Shown piece after piece: positions 8,196 through 16,748 of a stretch of DNA of 55,023 bases. The stretch covers positions 1 through 55,023 of the forward strand of contig URCP01000006.1 in assembly GCA_900546315.1 (NCBI GenBank). Reading direction: 5' to 3'. Each line of letters begins with the position of its first letter. The first letter of the stretch is position 1. The notes under the pieces were generated by a model that was not told the origin of the DNA, ran no database searches, and saw only the letters and a list, made by a program, of their open reading frames with translations. The translations under genes were made by a program, and so were the position numbers. This DNA comes from an uncultured Eubacteriales bacterium (GTDB taxonomy: Bacteria; Bacillota; Clostridia; Oscillospirales; CAG-272).

Positions 8196-9284
8196 TCACT
8201 CCGCAATCTGCGCTCTGCCGTCGAGTATCATTCCGCCGCCATCATCAAACGTCGAAATATTGTCGAGCTTCAGCTTTCTTACGCAGCCTGAAAGCCTGAT
8301 CGCCGCCTTCGCGCGGGAATAGACATTTCTCACGGTTATGTTGAAGGTCTCGTCGAAGGTGGGCTGTCTTCCGCCGTAGCCCTCATACGCGTCGCCTATC
8401 CTGATTCCGGTCTCCCCGCGGTCGAGATAGTCGACATCGGCGGAGGCGTCTACGACACCGTCTATCAGTATGTTGTAGAGCTTAGGTCCGCCCTGATTCA
8501 GCAGTCTGACTATCGCGCAGAAGGAAGCAGCGTTGACGTCTCTGATGATAACGTTATGTATCCCGGTCGGCAGACCTTCGACATGGTTCAGCTTTTCGGT
8601 CGTTCCGTTCAACGCAGTGAGCGCTATCGTGTCGTCCTCGGTGAATCCGGTTATGTTCTCGATCACGATATCGTGGCATCCGGTGCGCAGGTCGATGCCG
8701 TCGGAATTCTTGATATACACACCCTCATGCCCGTGGTGCTTATCCCAGCTGAGTCCGTAAACGAAATTGCCGTCGTCGTCAATCATCCTGTAATCCGATC
8801 GGAAATCGATTTCCCGTATCAACCCGTGACGGCAGAACACGAAATTCATCGCCCACCAGCGCTGATTCTCGATATGAAGCCCGGTTATCCTGAACCCGTC
8901 GACGTTCGCGAAGAGTATCATGTTGTTGACACTGATGTGCGGTCTGCCGTCCTTCGAATGATTGCGCTCCGCGAGCCCGTTGAAATTGCCGCCATCGAGA
9001 GAGACGTTACCGCGTCCTTCGATCACGATGTTGTGGTCCGCGCCCTCCGGGATATGAGCCTTCGTCGAAAGTCTCGCCGCGTTCGTGAACATATTGCATA
9101 ATGTCCCGTCCGCCATCCTGAGCCTGCATCCGTCAAGTATCAGCGTGAAATCAGAGGGAATTACTACAGTTTCCTCTATTTCATAGTTTCCTTTGACAAC
9201 AGTTGTACGGCTTCCGTCATCAACCGCGGCTCTTATCATCCCGTTTATCTCCGCGGCTCCGTTTTTCCTGTAATTAATATCCAT
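8196..9284 (-). CDS. Parallel beta-helix protein, GH28-like
   Basis: The first gene of the operon encodes 362 residues of beta-helix repeats. Motifs KNSDGIDLRTGCHD (about residues 192-205) and TEDDTIAL (about 215-222) echo the GH28 NTDG and GDD catalytic motifs, with E in place of G before the Asp pair. The match is more divergent than in its neighbour. There is no signal peptide. The start at 9284 is favoured because AGGAGG lies 7 bases upstream; a longer reading to 9329 would run through the promoter -10 and is rejected. Its stop lies 6 bases before the next gene's ATG, indicating translational coupling. Likely a cytoplasmic glycoside hydrolase or lyase acting on a uronide-like oligomer; the exact activity is unknown. 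Confidence 0.8.
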   Translation of the reverse strand: MDINYRKNGAAEINGMIRAAVDDGSRTTVVKGNYEIEETVVIPSDFTLILDGCRLRMADGTLCNMFTNAARLSTKAHIPEGADHNIVIEGRGNVSLDGGNFNGLAERNHSKDGRPHISVNNMILFANVDGFRITGLHIENQRWWAMNFVFCRHGLIREIDFRSDYRMIDDDGNFVYGLSWDKHHGHEGVYIKNSDGIDLRTGCHDIVIENITGFTEDDTIALTALNGTTEKLNHVEGLPTGIHNVIIRDVNAASFCAIVRLLNQGGPKLYNILIDGVVDASADVDYLDRGETGIRIGDAYEGYGGRQPTFDETFNITVRNVYSRAKAAIRLSGCVRKLKLDNISTFDDGGGMILDGRAQIAE

Positions 9285-9315
9285 ATTTGTCCTCCTGAAC
9301 TGGTTTACTATCTGT

Positions 9316-9344
9316 ATTATAGCATACACAAAAGATCATTTCAA
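9316..9344 (-). promoter_or_regulatory. Promoter of the beta-helix/SBP operon
   Basis: On the minus strand TTGAAA (9339-9344) and TATAAT (9316-9321) are 17 bases apart, about 30 bases before the 9284 start codon. A second TTGAAA lies at 9349-9354. Confidence 0.82.
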
Positions 9345-9355
9345 TAGTTTTCAAG

Positions 9356-9389
9356 CGAAACATTTTCGCAAAGTTACGAAAGTGTTTCG
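9356..9389. promoter_or_regulatory. Twin CGAAA-N3-TTTCG operator
   Basis: CGAAACATTTTCG (9356-9368) and CGAAAGTGTTTCG (9377-9389) are each palindromes of the form CGAAA-N3-TTTCG. Their centres are 21 bases apart, two helical turns. Together they also make a larger inverted repeat with 12 of 13 matching positions. They lie immediately upstream of the -35 of the 9284 operon, which fits a sugar-responsive regulator (LacI-type operators have this general look). The regulator is not identified. Confidence 0.6.
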
Positions 9390-9402
9390 TTACTTAAAAA
9401 AA

Positions 9403-9434
9403 TCCCGCGAAGAGAGTTATTTCTCTTCACGGGA
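9403..9434 (-). terminator. Terminator after pgsA
   Basis: The 13-bp stem TCCCGCGAAGAGA / TCTCTTCACGGGA (one mismatch) has a 6-base loop. It is followed on the minus strand by a run of seven T. It ends the pgsA transcript just ahead of the twin operator. Confidence 0.88.
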
Positions 9435-9450
9435 ATCATTTCTGCGTTTT

Positions 9451-10038
9451 TTATTTCGTCGGATCAAGATATTTCCAATATGATTTAAGATAGCTTGCCC
9501 CGGACCAGACGGTCATCACGGTCATCAGAGCCATTGTTACATAGCTGAAGATGTGCATATCCGCGATAGCGGCGGTCTCCGGAACGATAACGGGCTCGAG
9601 AAGTATCGTTATGACACAAAGCATCTGTGTGACGGTCTTGACCTTGCCGAGCCACGCCGCGGCGACGACCACGTGCGCATTGCTCGCGACGATCATTCTC
9701 ATAGACGTTACCGCGAGCTCACGGAAGATGACGATCAGCGCGACCCAGAGAAACACCGGGCGGATGTACTCATACTTATAGAGTATCACGAGCATAGCGC
9801 CGAAGATCATGAACTTGTCCGCCAGCGGGTCGATGAACTTACCGAAGTCGGTGATCATATTGCACTTTCTCGCGATCATTCCGTCGAGCATATCTGTGAG
9901 CGCCGTCAGGATGAATATCGCCGTTCCGATAATCCGCGACCAGACGTCCGGCATGACGCTCTCCGGGAGCGCTATCACGATCATGAAGACCGGGACCATG
10001 ATTACTCTCGCGAGCGAGAGCTTATTCGGAAGATTCAC
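9451..10038 (-). CDS. pgsA: CDP-diacylglycerol--glycerol-3-phosphate 3-phosphatidyltransferase
   Basis: The 195-residue membrane enzyme makes phosphatidylglycerol phosphate, the committed step of anionic phospholipid synthesis. The CDP-alcohol phosphotransferase signature D-x2-DG-x2-AR-x8-G-x3-D-x3-D is complete as DMLDGMIARK ... DFGKFIDPLADK (about residues 48-73). Several hydrophobic spans surround it, and the N-terminal MNLPNKLSLARV is typical. Translation starts with GTG, preceded by AGGAGG at 8 bases. It lies 14 bases after rimO, the same rimO-pgsA-recA order seen in many Firmicutes, and is the last gene of that run. Confidence 0.95.
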   Translation of the reverse strand: MNLPNKLSLARVIMVPVFMIVIALPESVMPDVWSRIIGTAIFILTALTDMLDGMIARKCNMITDFGKFIDPLADKFMIFGAMLVILYKYEYIRPVFLWVALIVIFRELAVTSMRMIVASNAHVVVAAAWLGKVKTVTQMLCVITILLEPVIVPETAAIADMHIFSYVTMALMTVMTVWSGASYLKSYWKYLDPTK

Positions 10039-10052
10039 TGTCGTTTCCTCCT

Positions 10053-11387
10053 TTATATCTTGTCGCCGACGAGGTCATAGTCGACCGCCTCGGTGATCTT
10101 CACTCTTACCATCTCGCCGTCCCGAACGCTGTTTTTCGGCGCCTTGAAATAGACCTTTCCGTCTATCTCCGGCGCGTCATTCTCACTGCGTCCGAAATAC
10201 GCCTCGGACACAGGATCATATCCCTCGCAGAGGACATCCATCACCGAACCTATGCGCTTCTCGTTGAGCTCCGCGCTGATACGGTTCTGCTCGTCCATGA
10301 TTATGTCGCAGCGGTCCTGCTTTACCTGCTCGTCGATCTGATCCGGGAAATCATACGCCGGAGTCCCCTCCTCGCGGGAATAGGTGAACGCGCCGAGCCT
10401 GTCGAACTTCGCTTCCTTCACATACTCACAGAGCTCGTTGAACTCCTCCTCGGTCTCGCCCGGGAAGCCGACTATGACGGTAGTTCTGATTATCACACCA
10501 GGAATGCTGTCGCGGAGCTTCTTCACGACCTCGCGCACCAGTCTGCCGTCTCCGCGCCGGTTCATACGCCTGAGGATATCGTCCGATATATGCTGTATCG
10601 GAAGGTCGATATACTTGAGCACGCGCGGATTATCCCGGATCGTCGCGATGAGCTCGTCCGTGATCTTGTCCGGATAGCAGTACATTATGCGTATCCACGG
10701 GATTGAGGTCTCCTTCGTGATACGGTCGAGCAGCTCCGGCAGCTTGTACTCACCGTAAAGATCCGAGCCGTAACGGGTGGTGTCCTGCGCTATGACGCAC
10801 AACTCCTTCACGCCGAGTTTCTCGAGATTTTTCGCCTCCTCGACAAGCTCATCCATCGGGCGGCTTCGGAAATGCCCGCGTATCGACGGTATCGCGCAAT
10901 AGGTGCAGCGATTGTCGCAGCCCTCCGCGACCTTTAAGTACGCGTAATATTCCGGCGTCGTGATGATACGCTCACCGCCGAGCCTCACCGTCTCCTTGTC
11001 CTCATACGAGGAATAGCGCTTGCCCTTCGCGGCTTCCTTGACCGCCTTGACTATGTTGTGTATGCTTCCGACTCCGAGAACGGCGTCAACCTCCGGGAGC
11101 TCGTCGAATATGGTGTCGCGGTAGCGCTCCGCGAGACATCCGGTCACGACAATGCCCTTGAGCGACCGGTTCTTCTTGAGCCAGCCTATGTCGATTATGT
11201 TGTCGATCGACTCCTGCTTCGCGCTCTCAATGAACGCGCAGGTGTTGACGACGACGACGTCCGCCTCAAAATCCTCGCTCACTATCTCAATTCCCTCATC
11301 ATACAGCTCGCGGAGCATGACCTCCGTGTCGAGCTGGTTCTTCGGGCATCCGAGCGAGACGAAGAAGACCTTTATCTTATCCTTCAT
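10053..11387 (-). CDS. rimO: Ribosomal protein S12 methylthiotransferase RimO
   Basis: The 444-residue radical-SAM enzyme adds a methylthio group to the conserved Asp of ribosomal protein S12. An N-terminal UPF0004 domain (SLGCPKNQLDTEVML, with Cys in VVNTCAF and VTGCLAERY) binds one 4Fe-4S cluster. The radical-SAM motif is AEGCDNRCTYCAIP (CxxxCxxC), and a C-terminal TRAM domain ends in DGEMVRVKITEAVDYDLVG. The SLGCPKN start and overall length distinguish RimO from MiaB. AAGGAAG lies 13 bases before the ATG. It lies between recX and pgsA, likely in one transcript. Confidence 0.96.
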   Translation of the reverse strand: MKDKIKVFFVSLGCPKNQLDTEVMLRELYDEGIEIVSEDFEADVVVVNTCAFIESAKQESIDNIIDIGWLKKNRSLKGIVVTGCLAERYRDTIFDELPEVDAVLGVGSIHNIVKAVKEAAKGKRYSSYEDKETVRLGGERIITTPEYYAYLKVAEGCDNRCTYCAIPSIRGHFRSRPMDELVEEAKNLEKLGVKELCVIAQDTTRYGSDLYGEYKLPELLDRITKETSIPWIRIMYCYPDKITDELIATIRDNPRVLKYIDLPIQHISDDILRRMNRRGDGRLVREVVKKLRDSIPGVIIRTTVIVGFPGETEEEFNELCEYVKEAKFDRLGAFTYSREEGTPAYDFPDQIDEQVKQDRCDIIMDEQNRISAELNEKRIGSVMDVLCEGYDPVSEAYFGRSENDAPEIDGKVYFKAPKNSVRDGEMVRVKITEAVDYDLVGDKI

Positions 11388-11414
11388 TACTGTAAAATCT
11401 TCCTTAAAAAATAA

Positions 11415-12131
11415 TTATTCGTTTTCGTTGTTTTCTTCTATAAGGTCAGCAATGGCGTCCTTCGTGTCCGAAAAGCCATACCCCTGACGCATCATCGCGG
11501 CGTAGAGCTTCTGTCTGTATTTCATGTCGTCAAGCATTGATATGTCGCACTTGCGGCGCAGCACGTACATCAGCTGCTCGTAGAAATCAATCCCGTCAAG
11601 CAGCTCAGACAGTCTCTCCGAGACAACGTCTCTTGAAAAGCCGTGACGCATGACTTCCTGACGTATCCTCGACGGACCGTAATGCTTCTTTTCAGCGAGC
11701 GACGTGACAAACCGTTCAAGCTGATCCGCCTCGTCGATGCCGCCCTCTTTTACTATATAAGCGGCGGCGTCCTCGGCTACATACTGATCGAACCCGCGCT
11801 CGCGGAGCTTTCCGACGAGCCGTCTCTCGGTATTGTCGCCGTAGGACAGAAGGTCATAGCCCTTCTTGACCGCCTCCCACAGCTTCTCGTCATACTCGAG
11901 AATATCGAACTGCTCACGCGTCAGCTTGTACGGGAGCACATTCACGCCGATATTTCCGATCTCAAACAGCATCTTCGCCGACACGGTGAGCCGCCTTGTC
12001 TCGCGGCGGAGTGTCATGACCGACGGGTCGTCCCCGGATGGGATCTCCCTCTCGATATTTATCTCAAGCTCCGCTTCCTCGCCCATGCGCTTCGGCGTCA
12101 GCGCGGCGATATAAATGAGCAGACCGCCCAT
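11415..12131 (-). CDS. recX: Regulatory protein RecX
   Basis: The 238-residue RecX protein modulates RecA filaments. The C-terminal two thirds show the three-helix repeats of the family: AVKKGYDLLSYGDNTERRLVGKL, GGIDEADQLERFV, then KKHYGPSRIRQEVMRHGFS and ending KLYAAMMRQGYGFSDTKDAI. The N-terminal ~90 residues are a less conserved extension, as in Bacillus RecX. It lies directly downstream of recA across a hairpin (12161-12184). The ATG at 12131 is preferred because GAAAGG is 10 bases upstream, while the in-frame ATG at 12140 is only one base from it. Confidence 0.92.
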   Translation of the reverse strand: MGGLLIYIAALTPKRMGEEAELEINIEREIPSGDDPSVMTLRRETRRLTVSAKMLFEIGNIGVNVLPYKLTREQFDILEYDEKLWEAVKKGYDLLSYGDNTERRLVGKLRERGFDQYVAEDAAAYIVKEGGIDEADQLERFVTSLAEKKHYGPSRIRQEVMRHGFSRDVVSERLSELLDGIDFYEQLMYVLRRKCDISMLDDMKYRQKLYAAMMRQGYGFSDTKDAIADLIEENNENE

Positions 12132-12160
12132 TATGACCATGCCTTTCGTACAAACTATTT

Positions 12161-12184
12161 AGTCTGAAAATTTATTTTCAGACT
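12161..12184 (-). terminator. Hairpin between recA and recX (likely attenuator)
   Basis: AGTCTGAAAA and TTTTCAGACT (12161-12170 with 12175-12184) form a perfect 10-bp stem that overlaps the recA stop codon. The downstream minus strand is AT-rich but lacks a clean T-run, so partial read-through into recX is plausible. E. coli recA-recX is known to behave this way. Confidence 0.6.
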
Positions 12185-13338
12185 TATTCCTCAGTCGAAT
12201 CGTCAGTGTCGAGGATCCTGATATCGAGCTCCTCGTCGTCCGGATCGACGCTGTCCTCAGCGTCCTCCTCGACATCCTCGCCGTAGTCCTTCGCGAGCAT
12301 CTGCTCGACGTCGTCGCGCTTCGACTTGATCTTGTCCGCTATCTCCTCCATAAGCGCGGGGTTCGCCTCGAGGTACTTTCTCGTGTTCTCCTTGCCCTGC
12401 GCTATGCGCTGGTCGCCGTAGGAGAACCACGAGCCGCTCTTCTGGATGATGCCGAGCTGGATACCGATCTCGACGATCTCGCCCGAGCGCGCGATTCCCT
12501 TGCCGTAAAGGATATCGAACTCCGCGGTCTTGAAAGGCGGAGCGACCTTGTTCTTGACGATCTTGCACTTGATGTGGTTTCCGTAGATCTCGTTGCCTTC
12601 CTTGAGCTGCTCCGCGCGGCGGATGTCTATTCTGACCGACGCGTAGAACTTCAGCGCGCGTCCGCCCGGGGTAGTCTCCGGGTTTCCGTACATGACGCCG
12701 ATCTTCTCACGAAGCTGGTTTATGAATATGATGACGCAGTTTGTCTTCGCTACCGCGCTCGAGAGCTTCTTGAGCGCCTGAGACATGAGTCGTGCCTGCA
12801 TACCGACATGGGACGCCGCCATATCGCCCTCGATCTCCTGCTGTGTGACGAGCGCCGCGACCGAGTCGACAACGACTACGTCAATAGCACCGGATCTTAT
12901 AAGCGCCTCGGCAATATCGAGCGCCTGCTCGCCGCTCGACGGCTGCGAAACGAGAAGCCTGTCTATATCGACGCCGAGCGCCTTCGCGTATACCGGGTCG
13001 AGAGCGTTCTCGACGTCGATATAAGCCGCCTCGCCGCCGGACTTCTGGGTTTCCGCGACGACGTGCAGCGCGACGGTCGTCTTACCGGATGACTCCGGGC
13101 CGTATATCTCGACGATTCTTCCGCGCGGAACTCCGCCGATGCCGAGAGCTAGGTCGAGGGTCAGGGAACCCGTCGAAATGGCGCTGACCTCCAGTTCCGG
13201 AGCCTCGCCCATGCGCATTATAGCGCCCTTGCCGAAATTCTTCTCTATCTGACCGATAGCGCCCTCTATGGCCTTTTTCTTCTCATCCGCGTCGGTGATA
13301 TGTACCGGTACGGGCTTGGACGGTGATTTACCCTTCAT
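12184..13338 (-). CDS. recA: Recombinase RecA
   Basis: RecA is the strand-exchange ATPase of homologous recombination and the SOS co-protease. Landmarks are KAIEGAIGQIEKNFGKGAIMRMG near the start, the Walker A motif GPESSGKT, Walker B VVVVDSVAAL, loop-2 region NPETTPGGRALKFY, and an acidic C-terminal tail (DVEEDAEDSVDPDDEELD). The product is 384 residues from ATG 13338 or 388 from ATG 13350; GAAAGG lies 13 bases before the first and 1 base before the second, so 13338 is preferred. The promoter and a LexA-like site lie at 13417-13470. recX, rimO and pgsA follow. Confidence 0.97.
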   Translation of the reverse strand: MKGKSPSKPVPVHITDADEKKKAIEGAIGQIEKNFGKGAIMRMGEAPELEVSAISTGSLTLDLALGIGGVPRGRIVEIYGPESSGKTTVALHVVAETQKSGGEAAYIDVENALDPVYAKALGVDIDRLLVSQPSSGEQALDIAEALIRSGAIDVVVVDSVAALVTQQEIEGDMAASHVGMQARLMSQALKKLSSAVAKTNCVIIFINQLREKIGVMYGNPETTPGGRALKFYASVRIDIRRAEQLKEGNEIYGNHIKCKIVKNKVAPPFKTAEFDILYGKGIARSGEIVEIGIQLGIIQKSGSWFSYGDQRIAQGKENTRKYLEANPALMEEIADKIKSKRDDVEQMLAKDYGEDVEEDAEDSVDPDDEELDIRILDTDDSTEE

Positions 13339-13416
13339 ATTTTTTACCATGCCTTTCTCGTTTTGATTTCGGGAGAACAAAATGTATACAGATCGCGCCA
13401 AAACAGAGTTTTTACG

Positions 13417-13430
13417 CGAACATATTTTCT
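13417..13430 (-). promoter_or_regulatory. LexA-box-like site at recA
   Basis: CGAAC-ATAT-TTTCT matches the Gram-positive LexA (DinR) operator CGAAC-N4-GTTCG at 8 of 10 defined positions. It lies 11 bases downstream of the recA -10 element, where repressor binding would block transcription. Confidence 0.55.
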
Positions 13431-13441
13431 TTACGGATACT

Positions 13442-13470
13442 ATTATACACTATATCCGCGCGGATTTCAA
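13442..13470 (-). promoter_or_regulatory. recA promoter
   Basis: On the minus strand TTGAAA (13465-13470) and TATAAT (13442-13447) are 17 bases apart, giving a leader of about 95 bases to the recA start. Confidence 0.82.
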
Positions 13471-13553
13471 GTACTTTCGGGAAAATAAATCAGAACAACG
13501 TCGGATTTTTGTGTCCCGGATACCAAAGTGCACCATTCATGGGTGAACGTTGA

Positions 13554-14108
13554 TCACCAGATCGACGAATCGATCAGCCACTCGCCGTCGTATTTCTCAA
13601 GCAGGATGTAGAAAGTCTCGCCGTCGCGCTCGACCGTGACCTCAGCCTTGAAGCGGCTCGATCTCGCGACCTTCGCCGTCGAAAGATCAAGCTCGGTCGG
13701 CTCGCCGAAATGCTCGGTCGATTCCGGGTTGACATACAGCTTCCCGTCCTTCTCGATGAACTTCGCCGAGATCGACACGTCGTCGCTCGTCGCGCCGTTC
13801 AGCGCGGTGTTCTCGAGGACCTTTATATACGACTGCGTGTATACCTCACCGAGAGCGTTTTTCAGATCGTTTATCGACTGTATCTCCGAATCATCGGAAA
13901 CAGCGTAATATTTTCCGCTCGACGGCTCCGCCTCATGCGGGAGAACATCGTCGTAGATGACCTCCGCGAGATACAGCGCCTTCGGATACTTTTCGGACAG
14001 AGCGGATAGTATCTCGGCGTCGTTCTTTGCCCCGCAGGACACGAGAGCGAAAAGCGACACCGCGATGACGACGGCAAGCGCCGCCGTCACCTTTCCTCTG
14101 AATTTCAT
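13554..14108 (-). CDS. Putative lipoprotein of unknown function
   Basis: The 184-residue product has signal peptide MKFRGKVTAALAVVIAVSLFALVSC and a lipobox-like VSC, giving mature Cys 25. The rest is acidic and soluble, ending in a beta-rich stretch (FKAEVTVERDGETFYILLEKYDGEWLIDSSIW) of the kind found in small secreted Clostridia lipoproteins with an NTF2-like end. AAAGGACGGT lies 10 bases before the ATG. It lies between gyrA and recA with about 45 bases to gyrA's stop, so it may be co-transcribed with gyrA. I do not recognise a specific family. Confidence 0.7.
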   Translation of the reverse strand: MKFRGKVTAALAVVIAVSLFALVSCGAKNDAEILSALSEKYPKALYLAEVIYDDVLPHEAEPSSGKYYAVSDDSEIQSINDLKNALGEVYTQSYIKVLENTALNGATSDDVSISAKFIEKDGKLYVNPESTEHFGEPTELDLSTAKVARSSRFKAEVTVERDGETFYILLEKYDGEWLIDSSIW

Positions 14109-14153
14109 GGAATACCGTCCTTTCAGGATGCGTGTTCGGATGAGTCTCCGTTA

Positions 14154-16748
14154 TCAGATATCATCGTCCTCGTCCGGCTTGTTTCCGGCGCCTCCGCCGA
14201 GATCTATCTCATCCTCGGTCGGATCGACCTTTTCGTCGGATTCCGCCGGAGCTATCGCAGCGGTTCCCTCGTCCGACGCCATGCCCTCAGCCTCGAGCTC
14301 CTCGTCGTTCTCGAGTCTCGCGAAGTTCACAAGTGACGAGCCCTCGGACAGCCTCATGACTATGACGCCGCCCGCGCTTCTGCCGTAGAACGGTATGCCG
14401 GACACTGGTGTGCGGATTATTGTTCCGTCGTTCGTTATCATCATGATGTCGTCGCTCTCGCCGACAGCAACAATACCTGCGAGCTTGCCGGTTCTCTCGC
14501 TGATGCCGTGGCACATAACGCCCTTGACGCCGCGGTTGTGCGCCGAGAAGTTGTCGAACTCACAGCGCTTTCCGAAGCCGCCCTCGGTTATCGTGAGAAG
14601 CGCCTTGTCCTCCGAGATGACCGCGCAGCCGACGATATAATCGCCGTCCGAGAGGGTCATGCCCTTGACGCCGCGCGCGCCGCGTCCCATCGGGCGGACG
14701 TCCTCCTCGCCGAAGCGCGCGGAGAGACCGTCGTGAGTCGCGATTATGATATCGTCGTTTCCGCTCGTGTGCTTTACATAGACAAGCTCGTCCCCGTCGT
14801 CGAGTGTCAGCGCGATCTTTCCGCCCTTCCTCTGGTACTCGAACTCGGAGAGCAGCGTCTTCTTGACGATGCCGCGCTTTGTCACCATGAACAGATACTC
14901 ATTATCGCTGAAGCCCGGGACAGAGATTATCGCCGTGACCTTCTCGCCCGCCTCAAGCTCGAGAATATTGACGATATTCGAGCCCTTCGCGGTTCTTCCG
15001 GCTTCGGGTATCTGATAGGTCTTTCTGGTATGAACCTTGCCGGTGTTCGTGAAGAACATGAGAAGAGCGTGGCTGTTCGCGGCGATGACGTCCTCGACGT
15101 AATCCTCTTCCTTGGTCGCCATGCCGATGATGCCCTTTCCGCCGCGCTTCTGCGCCGAGTAGGTATCCGCCGGCTGACGCTTGATGTATCCGCCGTGAGT
15201 CATCGTGACGACACAGGTGTGGCGCTCGATGAGATCCTCATAGACGATATCGTCCTCAGCGGCGACAAGCTCGGTCCGGCGCGGATCTGCGAATTTCGCC
15301 TTTATCTCGAGCATCTCGGTCTTGATGATCTCCTTGATGCGTCCCTCGTCGTTAAGATCCGCGGTCAGCTCCTCGATCAGCGCGTAGAGCTTCGCGAGCC
15401 TTTCCTCGACTTTCTGTCTCTCGAGTCCGGAAAGACGGCCGAGAGTCATGTCGACTATCGCCTGAGCCTGTATATCATCAAGTTCAAAGCGCGCCATCAG
15501 CTTTTCCTTAGCGTCCGGTATCGACGCGGACTTCTTTATGATCTCAATGACCTCGTCGATATTGTCGGTCGCGATACGCAGACCCTCGAGGATATGCGCC
15601 TCGCGCTTCGCCTTTTCAAGGTCGAACTTTATGCGGCGGGTTATGACGTCTTCCTGATGCTTTATATAATAACCGAGTATCTGCTTGAGGTTCAGCACGC
15701 GCGGCACGTTGTCGACGAGCGCGAGCATATTGAACGCGCAGGTATCCTGAAGCTGGGTGTACTTGTAGAGCTGATTCAGTATGACCTGACCGTTGGCATC
15801 GCGGCGGTAATCCACGACGATGCGCATTCCGTCCCGTCCGGACTCGTCGCGGATATCCGTGATGCCCTCGACGCGCTTGTCCTTGACGAGCGCCGCCATC
15901 GACTCGACGAGCATACTCTTGTTCACCTGATAAGGTATCTCGGTGACGACGATACGGTGCTTCTCTTCCTCGATATTGCACTTCGCGCGGACCATGACCC
16001 TTCCGCGTCCGGTCGAGTACGCCTCATATATGCCGTTCGAGCCGTAAAGAGTCGCCGCGGTCGGGAAATCCGGTCCTTTTATGAACTGCATGAGGTCCCT
16101 CACCGTGCAGTCCGGGTTCTCCATCTGATATATCGTTCCGTCGATGACCTCGCCGAGGTTGTGCGGAGGGATATATGTCGCCATACCGACAGCAATACCG
16201 ATCGAGCCGTTCACGAGCAGGTTCGGGAAACGCGACGGGAGTACTCTCGGCTCTTTCAGGCGGTTATCGAAGTTCGGGTCGAAGTCGACGACGTTCTTGT
16301 CGATATCCGACATCATCTCGTTCGAGAGCTTCGCGAGTCTCGCCTCGGTATAACGGTAAGCCGCCGCGGGGTCTCCGTCGACCGAACCGAAGTTTCCGTG
16401 TCCCTCGATCAGCGGATATCTCATCGAGAAGGGCTGAGCGAGACGCACCATCGTATCGTAAACCGCTGAGTCACCGTGCGGATGATAGCGTCCGAGCACG
16501 TTTCCGACCGTCGTCGCCGACTTGCGGAACGCCTTGTCGTAGGTCAGGTGATCCTCATACATAGCGTAGAGTATACGCCTGTGGACCGGCTTTAGTCCGT
16601 CGCGGACATCCGGGAGCGCACGGGACATGATGACGCTCATAGAATACGCGATGAACGAGTTCTCGACCTCATGCCGCATCTCTATCCCGACTATCTTCTG
16701 ATCCGGGAATTCGAGATTCTCCTGTTTATCTTTATCCTTGTGTTCCAT
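14154..16748 (-). CDS. gyrA: DNA gyrase subunit A
   Basis: Gyrase A is the breakage-reunion subunit that introduces negative supercoils with GyrB. The catalytic Tyr lies in AAAYRYTEARL. The quinolone-pocket segment HPHGDSAVYDTMVRLAQ has the usual Ser and Asp, so it is wild-type. The C-terminal DNA-wrapping domain carries the GyrA box as QKRGGKG (QRRGGKG variant), which marks this as gyrase rather than topoisomerase IV. A long acidic tail (EDDDI) closes the 864-residue protein. I chose the ATG at 16748 because an AAGAAAGG motif lies 14 bases upstream; an in-frame start at 16787 has no support. It lies downstream of gyrB across a 314-base gap. Confidence 0.97.
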   Translation of the reverse strand: MEHKDKDKQENLEFPDQKIVGIEMRHEVENSFIAYSMSVIMSRALPDVRDGLKPVHRRILYAMYEDHLTYDKAFRKSATTVGNVLGRYHPHGDSAVYDTMVRLAQPFSMRYPLIEGHGNFGSVDGDPAAAYRYTEARLAKLSNEMMSDIDKNVVDFDPNFDNRLKEPRVLPSRFPNLLVNGSIGIAVGMATYIPPHNLGEVIDGTIYQMENPDCTVRDLMQFIKGPDFPTAATLYGSNGIYEAYSTGRGRVMVRAKCNIEEEKHRIVVTEIPYQVNKSMLVESMAALVKDKRVEGITDIRDESGRDGMRIVVDYRRDANGQVILNQLYKYTQLQDTCAFNMLALVDNVPRVLNLKQILGYYIKHQEDVITRRIKFDLEKAKREAHILEGLRIATDNIDEVIEIIKKSASIPDAKEKLMARFELDDIQAQAIVDMTLGRLSGLERQKVEERLAKLYALIEELTADLNDEGRIKEIIKTEMLEIKAKFADPRRTELVAAEDDIVYEDLIERHTCVVTMTHGGYIKRQPADTYSAQKRGGKGIIGMATKEEDYVEDVIAANSHALLMFFTNTGKVHTRKTYQIPEAGRTAKGSNIVNILELEAGEKVTAIISVPGFSDNEYLFMVTKRGIVKKTLLSEFEYQRKGGKIALTLDDGDELVYVKHTSGNDDIIIATHDGLSARFGEEDVRPMGRGARGVKGMTLSDGDYIVGCAVISEDKALLTITEGGFGKRCEFDNFSAHNRGVKGVMCHGISERTGKLAGIVAVGESDDIMMITNDGTIIRTPVSGIPFYGRSAGGVIVMRLSEGSSLVNFARLENDEELEAEGMASDEGTAAIAPAESDEKVDPTEDEIDLGGGAGNKPDEDDDI

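Noticed and set aside
14508..16469. A 653-codon open frame antisense to gyrA
   Set aside because: Same reason: a by-product of biased codons in gyrA, with no ribosome binding site or domain.
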